From: Eubacteriales Family XIII. Incertae Sedis bacterium
GTDB taxonomy: Bacteria; Bacillota; Clostridia; Peptostreptococcales; Anaerovoracaceae
NCBI GenBank assembly: GCA_031272745.1
Contig: JAISTF010000041.1
Coordinates: forward strand, 1-8,002
Length of the DNA stretch: 8,002 bases
Direction: 5' to 3'
Shown: piece by piece, positions 6,246-8,002 of the stretch
How positions within the stretch are numbered: position 1 is the stretch's first letter
How the letters are laid out: each line of letters begins with the position of its first letter
The notes under the pieces: generated by a model
Databases searched by the model: none
Seen by the model: only the letters and a program-made list of their open reading frames with translations
What the model was told of the DNA's origin: nothing
Made by a program: the position numbers and the translations under genes

Positions 6246-6254
6246 TGGTATCAT
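6246..6254 (+). promoter_or_regulatory. Candidate extended -10 promoter of dapA-mtnA
   Basis: TGGTATCAT fits the extended -10 pattern TGn-TATaaT. No good -35 lies 16-18 bp upstream (AGGGCA at 6226-6231), but extended -10 promoters can do without one, and the A-tracts upstream could help as an UP-like element. Transcription would start near 6261, about 46 nt before dapA. Confidence 0.4.
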
Positions 6255-6291
6255 ATTGTGGGAGGCGCAGAACGCGCCGCCCATGCGGAAA

Positions 6292-6300
6292 GGAAAGGAA
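6292..6300 (+). promoter_or_regulatory. Ribosome binding site of dapA
   Basis: GGAAAGGAA lies 6 nt before the ATG at 6307. It selects this start over upstream in-frame ATGs at 6256 and 6283 and gives the family's standard length. Confidence 0.65.
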
Positions 6301-6306
6301 CGCAAG

Positions 6307-7185
6307 ATGGCAATTTTTGAAGGTTCGGGCGTGGCGCTGGTCACGCCGTTCAAAGACGGGACGGTCGACTACGCGGCGCTCGAGGCGCTGCTCGAATGGC
6401 ATGTGGCCGAAGGCACGGACGCGATCGTGATCTGCGGCACGACGGGCGAGGCGTCAACGCTCACGGACGAGGAGCAGATCGACGTCATCGGGTTCGCGGC
6501 GAAGGTGATCGCGAAACGCATTCCCGTCGTCGCGGGCGTCGGCAGCAATTACACGGCCCACGGCGTCGAGCTCACAAAGGGCGCGGAGCAGGCGGGCGCG
6601 GACGCGCTGCTGCACGTCACCCCGTATTACAATAAGACATCCCGCAAGGGGCTGTATCTGCATTTCGAGGCGATGGCGCAGGCGACGTCGCTGCCGATTC
6701 TCCTGTACTCGGTCGCGGGGCGCACGGGCATGAACATCACGCCGGACGACGCGGAGGCGCTCGCGAAGATTCCGAACATCGTCGGCATCAAGGAAGCGAG
6801 CGGCAACATCGCGCAGGTCGTCGAGATCGCGCGCCGCGCGCCGGAAGGTTTCGATTTGTATTCGGGCAACGACGACATGATCGTCCCCCTGCTCAGCGCC
6901 GGCGGCAAGGGCGTCATCTCGGTGCTCGCCAACGTCGCGCCGAAGGACGCGCACGACATGGTGACGAAATTTCTTGGTGGCGACACGAAGGGCGCGACGG
7001 CGCTGCAGCTCAAGGCAAAGCCGCTGGTGGATGCGCTGTTCTGCGAGGTGAATCCGATTCCGGTCAAGGCCGCGCTCTCGATGCAGGGCAAATGCGCCTA
7101 TGAATACCGCCTGCCGCTCTGCCCGCTCGAAGAACAAAACTATGCGCGCGTCAGGCGCGAGATGGAAGCGTACGGACTGTTATAG
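6307..7185 (+). CDS. dapA: 4-hydroxy-tetrahydrodipicolinate synthase
   Basis: Condenses pyruvate with aspartate-4-semialdehyde, the first committed step to diaminopimelate and lysine; cytoplasmic TIM-barrel, usually tetrameric. 292 aa, the same length as the E. coli enzyme. Visible: GTTGEAS (44-50) with the Thr pair T45-T46, TPYYN (105-109) with Y107/Y108, Y134 of the catalytic triad, R139 of GRTG (binds the aldehyde substrate), the Schiff-base lysine K162 in GIKEASGN, GVISVLANV and NPIPVK near the C-terminus. One departure: the usual YNVP before the arginine reads YSVA (134-137), replacing the family's strongly conserved proline. DHDPS relatives such as N-acetylneuraminate lyase share the fold, but the Thr pair, Arg139 and the close match to DapA along the chain make DapA the best call. 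It is followed by mtnA with no gap, so the two are expressed together. Confidence 0.95.
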   Translation: MAIFEGSGVALVTPFKDGTVDYAALEALLEWHVAEGTDAIVICGTTGEASTLTDEEQIDVIGFAAKVIAKRIPVVAGVGSNYTAHGVELTKGAEQAGADALLHVTPYYNKTSRKGLYLHFEAMAQATSLPILLYSVAGRTGMNITPDDAEALAKIPNIVGIKEASGNIAQVVEIARRAPEGFDLYSGNDDMIVPLLSAGGKGVISVLANVAPKDAHDMVTKFLGGDTKGATALQLKAKPLVDALFCEVNPIPVKAALSMQGKCAYEYRLPLCPLEEQNYARVRREMEAYGLL

Positions 7186-8002
7186 ATGAAGGATTTTGCA
7201 AATTACCCGACGATCGCGCTCGACGACGAGGCGTCCGAGCTCGTCCTCATCGACCAGACGCTGCTGCCGAATGAAATGAAGCTCCTGCGCCTCGGCAGGC
7301 AGGAGGACATCTGGGAGGCGATCAAGGCGCTTCGCGTGCGCGGCGCGCCCGCGATCGGCGTGGCGGCGGCGTTTGCGTTTTATCTTGCCGCAAAGGATTT
7401 CGCGGGACCCGCCCCCGATGACTACGTCGCCTTTGAGGCGCACTGCCTCGCCGCGGCCGACTATCTCGCCACGTCCCGCCCGACGGCCGTCAACCTCTTC
7501 TGGGCGCTGGACCGCATGACGCGCGTCGTCACGGAACACCGGAGCGAAGGCGTGGCGGCCGTGAAAGCATTGTTATTGAAAGAGGCGACGGAGATCCGCG
7601 ACGAGGATGTGCGGGTGTGCAAGGCCATCGGGGAGCATGCGCTCACGTTGCTCGAGCCGGGCATGGGGCTGCTCACGCATTGCAACGCGGGGCGGCTTGC
7701 GACCGTCGAGTACGGGACGGCGACGGCGGCGATGTACCTCGGGCATGAGCGCGGGTATGATTTCAAAATCTACTGCGACGAGACGCGGCCGCTGCTCCAG
7801 GGGGCGCGGCTGACGGCGTTCGAGCTCGCGGCGGCGGGGATGCGGCCGACGGTGCTCTGCGACATTATGAGCTCGGCGCTCAGGCAGACGGGCGCGGTGG
7901 ACGCGGTGTTCACGGGCTGCGACCGCGTGGCGGCCAACGGCGACACGGCCAACAAGATCGGCACGTCGCTCCTGGCCATCGCGGCGAAGCATTACGGCGT
8001 GC
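7186..8002 (+). CDS. mtnA: S-methyl-5-thioribose-1-phosphate isomerase (3' end beyond window)
   Basis: Converts methylthioribose-1-phosphate to methylthioribulose-1-phosphate in methionine salvage (and, in some anaerobes, 5-deoxyribose-1-phosphate in a related shunt). 272 codons are present of about 340-350 usual. Motifs: LIDQTLLPNE (21-30), VRGAPAIGVAAA (51-62), THCNAG (164-169) with probable catalytic C166, DETRPLLQGARLTAFEL (198-214), and GCDRVAANGDTANKIGT (244-260) with probable catalytic D246. The fold is shared with eIF2B subunits and ribose-1,5-bisphosphate isomerase, but the Cys/Asp pair and the DQT and RGAPAIG motifs point to MtnA. The ATG directly follows the TAG of dapA, with no strong Shine-Dalgarno (GGAC within the dapA end), so translation is probably coupled. 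No other salvage gene is in view. Confidence 0.94.
   Translation, partial: MKDFANYPTIALDDEASELVLIDQTLLPNEMKLLRLGRQEDIWEAIKALRVRGAPAIGVAAAFAFYLAAKDFAGPAPDDYVAFEAHCLAAADYLATSRPTAVNLFWALDRMTRVVTEHRSEGVAAVKALLLKEATEIRDEDVRVCKAIGEHALTLLEPGMGLLTHCNAGRLATVEYGTATAAMYLGHERGYDFKIYCDETRPLLQGARLTAFELAAAGMRPTVLCDIMSSALRQTGAVDAVFTGCDRVAANGDTANKIGTSLLAIAAKHYGV

Larger units (their letters stand above)
6192..6306. other. Divergent intergenic region between lipoprotein gene and dapA
   Basis: 115 bp. It holds two A-tracts on the plus strand (A7 at 6218-6224, A8 at 6238-6245; centres about 20 bp apart), the dapA extended -10, a small inverted repeat GGCGC-5-GCGCC (6264-6278), another CCGC-5-GCGG (6205-6217), and TATAAC on the minus strand (6198-6203) close to the lipoprotein start. 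No open frame of its own is credible. Confidence 0.7.

Noticed and set aside
6256..6306. 17-codon N-terminal extension of dapA
   Set aside because: A good Shine-Dalgarno precedes 6307 and that start gives the standard 292-residue length.
5091..6320. 409-codon plus-strand open frame
   Set aside because: Antisense shadow of the transglutaminase-like lipoprotein, which has a signal, lipobox and catalytic triad.
6192..6353. N-terminal extension of the lipoprotein to an ATG at 6353
   Set aside because: It would displace the lipoprotein signal from the N-terminus and overlap the start of dapA; the start at 6191 gives a proper lipobox at position 26.
7573..7992. 139-codon minus-strand frame opposite mtnA
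   Set aside because: Antisense shadow of a clear MtnA reading frame.

Overview
The window is a GC-rich stretch of bacterial chromosome. Its protein families (Clostridia-type secreted transglutaminase-like proteins, a DUF4860-like protein, a compact pilus operon and an InlB/Flg_new repeat domain) point to an anaerobic Bacillota of the class Clostridia. This rests on recognising families, not on a marker gene, so the genus cannot be given. All genes are intact except the two cut by the window edges. No RNA gene, insertion sequence, CRISPR array or phage gene was seen, and no stretch over 300 bases lacks a gene.

Left part (1-3893, minus strand): a compact type IV pilus / type II secretion-like operon, read right to left. 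It has its own good promoter (TTGACG-17 bp-TATCAT, 3865-3893), then pilC/gspF, a GTG-started small pseudopilin-like protein, a DUF4860-like protein, a prepilin-like protein with a variant class III signal, a single-pass minor-pilin-like protein, and pilT (its 3' end lies beyond the left edge). Start/stop overlaps of 8 and 4 nt and a Shine-Dalgarno fused to a stop codon show tight translational coupling. No extension ATPase (PilB/GspE), prepilin peptidase or PilMNO gene is in view.

Middle (3897-6191, minus strand): two tandem paralogous exported transglutaminase-like proteins. They share a gapless 270-residue C-terminal module (about 75 % identical by hand count, Cys-His-Asp triad intact in both) but have unrelated N-termini. 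The first is a lipoprotein with an acidic linker. The second has a cleavable or anchoring signal and a lysine-rich Flg_new/InlB-type repeat. The pilus operon promoter starts only a few bases after the stop codon of the second, and no terminator is visible between them.

Right part (6192-8002): a 115-bp divergent intergenic region with two A-tracts about 20 bp apart and an extended -10 element, then on the plus strand dapA (complete, 292 aa, lysine/diaminopimelate synthesis) and mtnA (methylthioribose-1-phosphate isomerase, cut by the right edge), joined stop-to-start with no spacing.

Together, the left two thirds look like a cell-envelope module (membrane-tethered and cell-surface thiol enzymes beside a pilus-like machine). 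The right third is unrelated amino-acid metabolism transcribed divergently.
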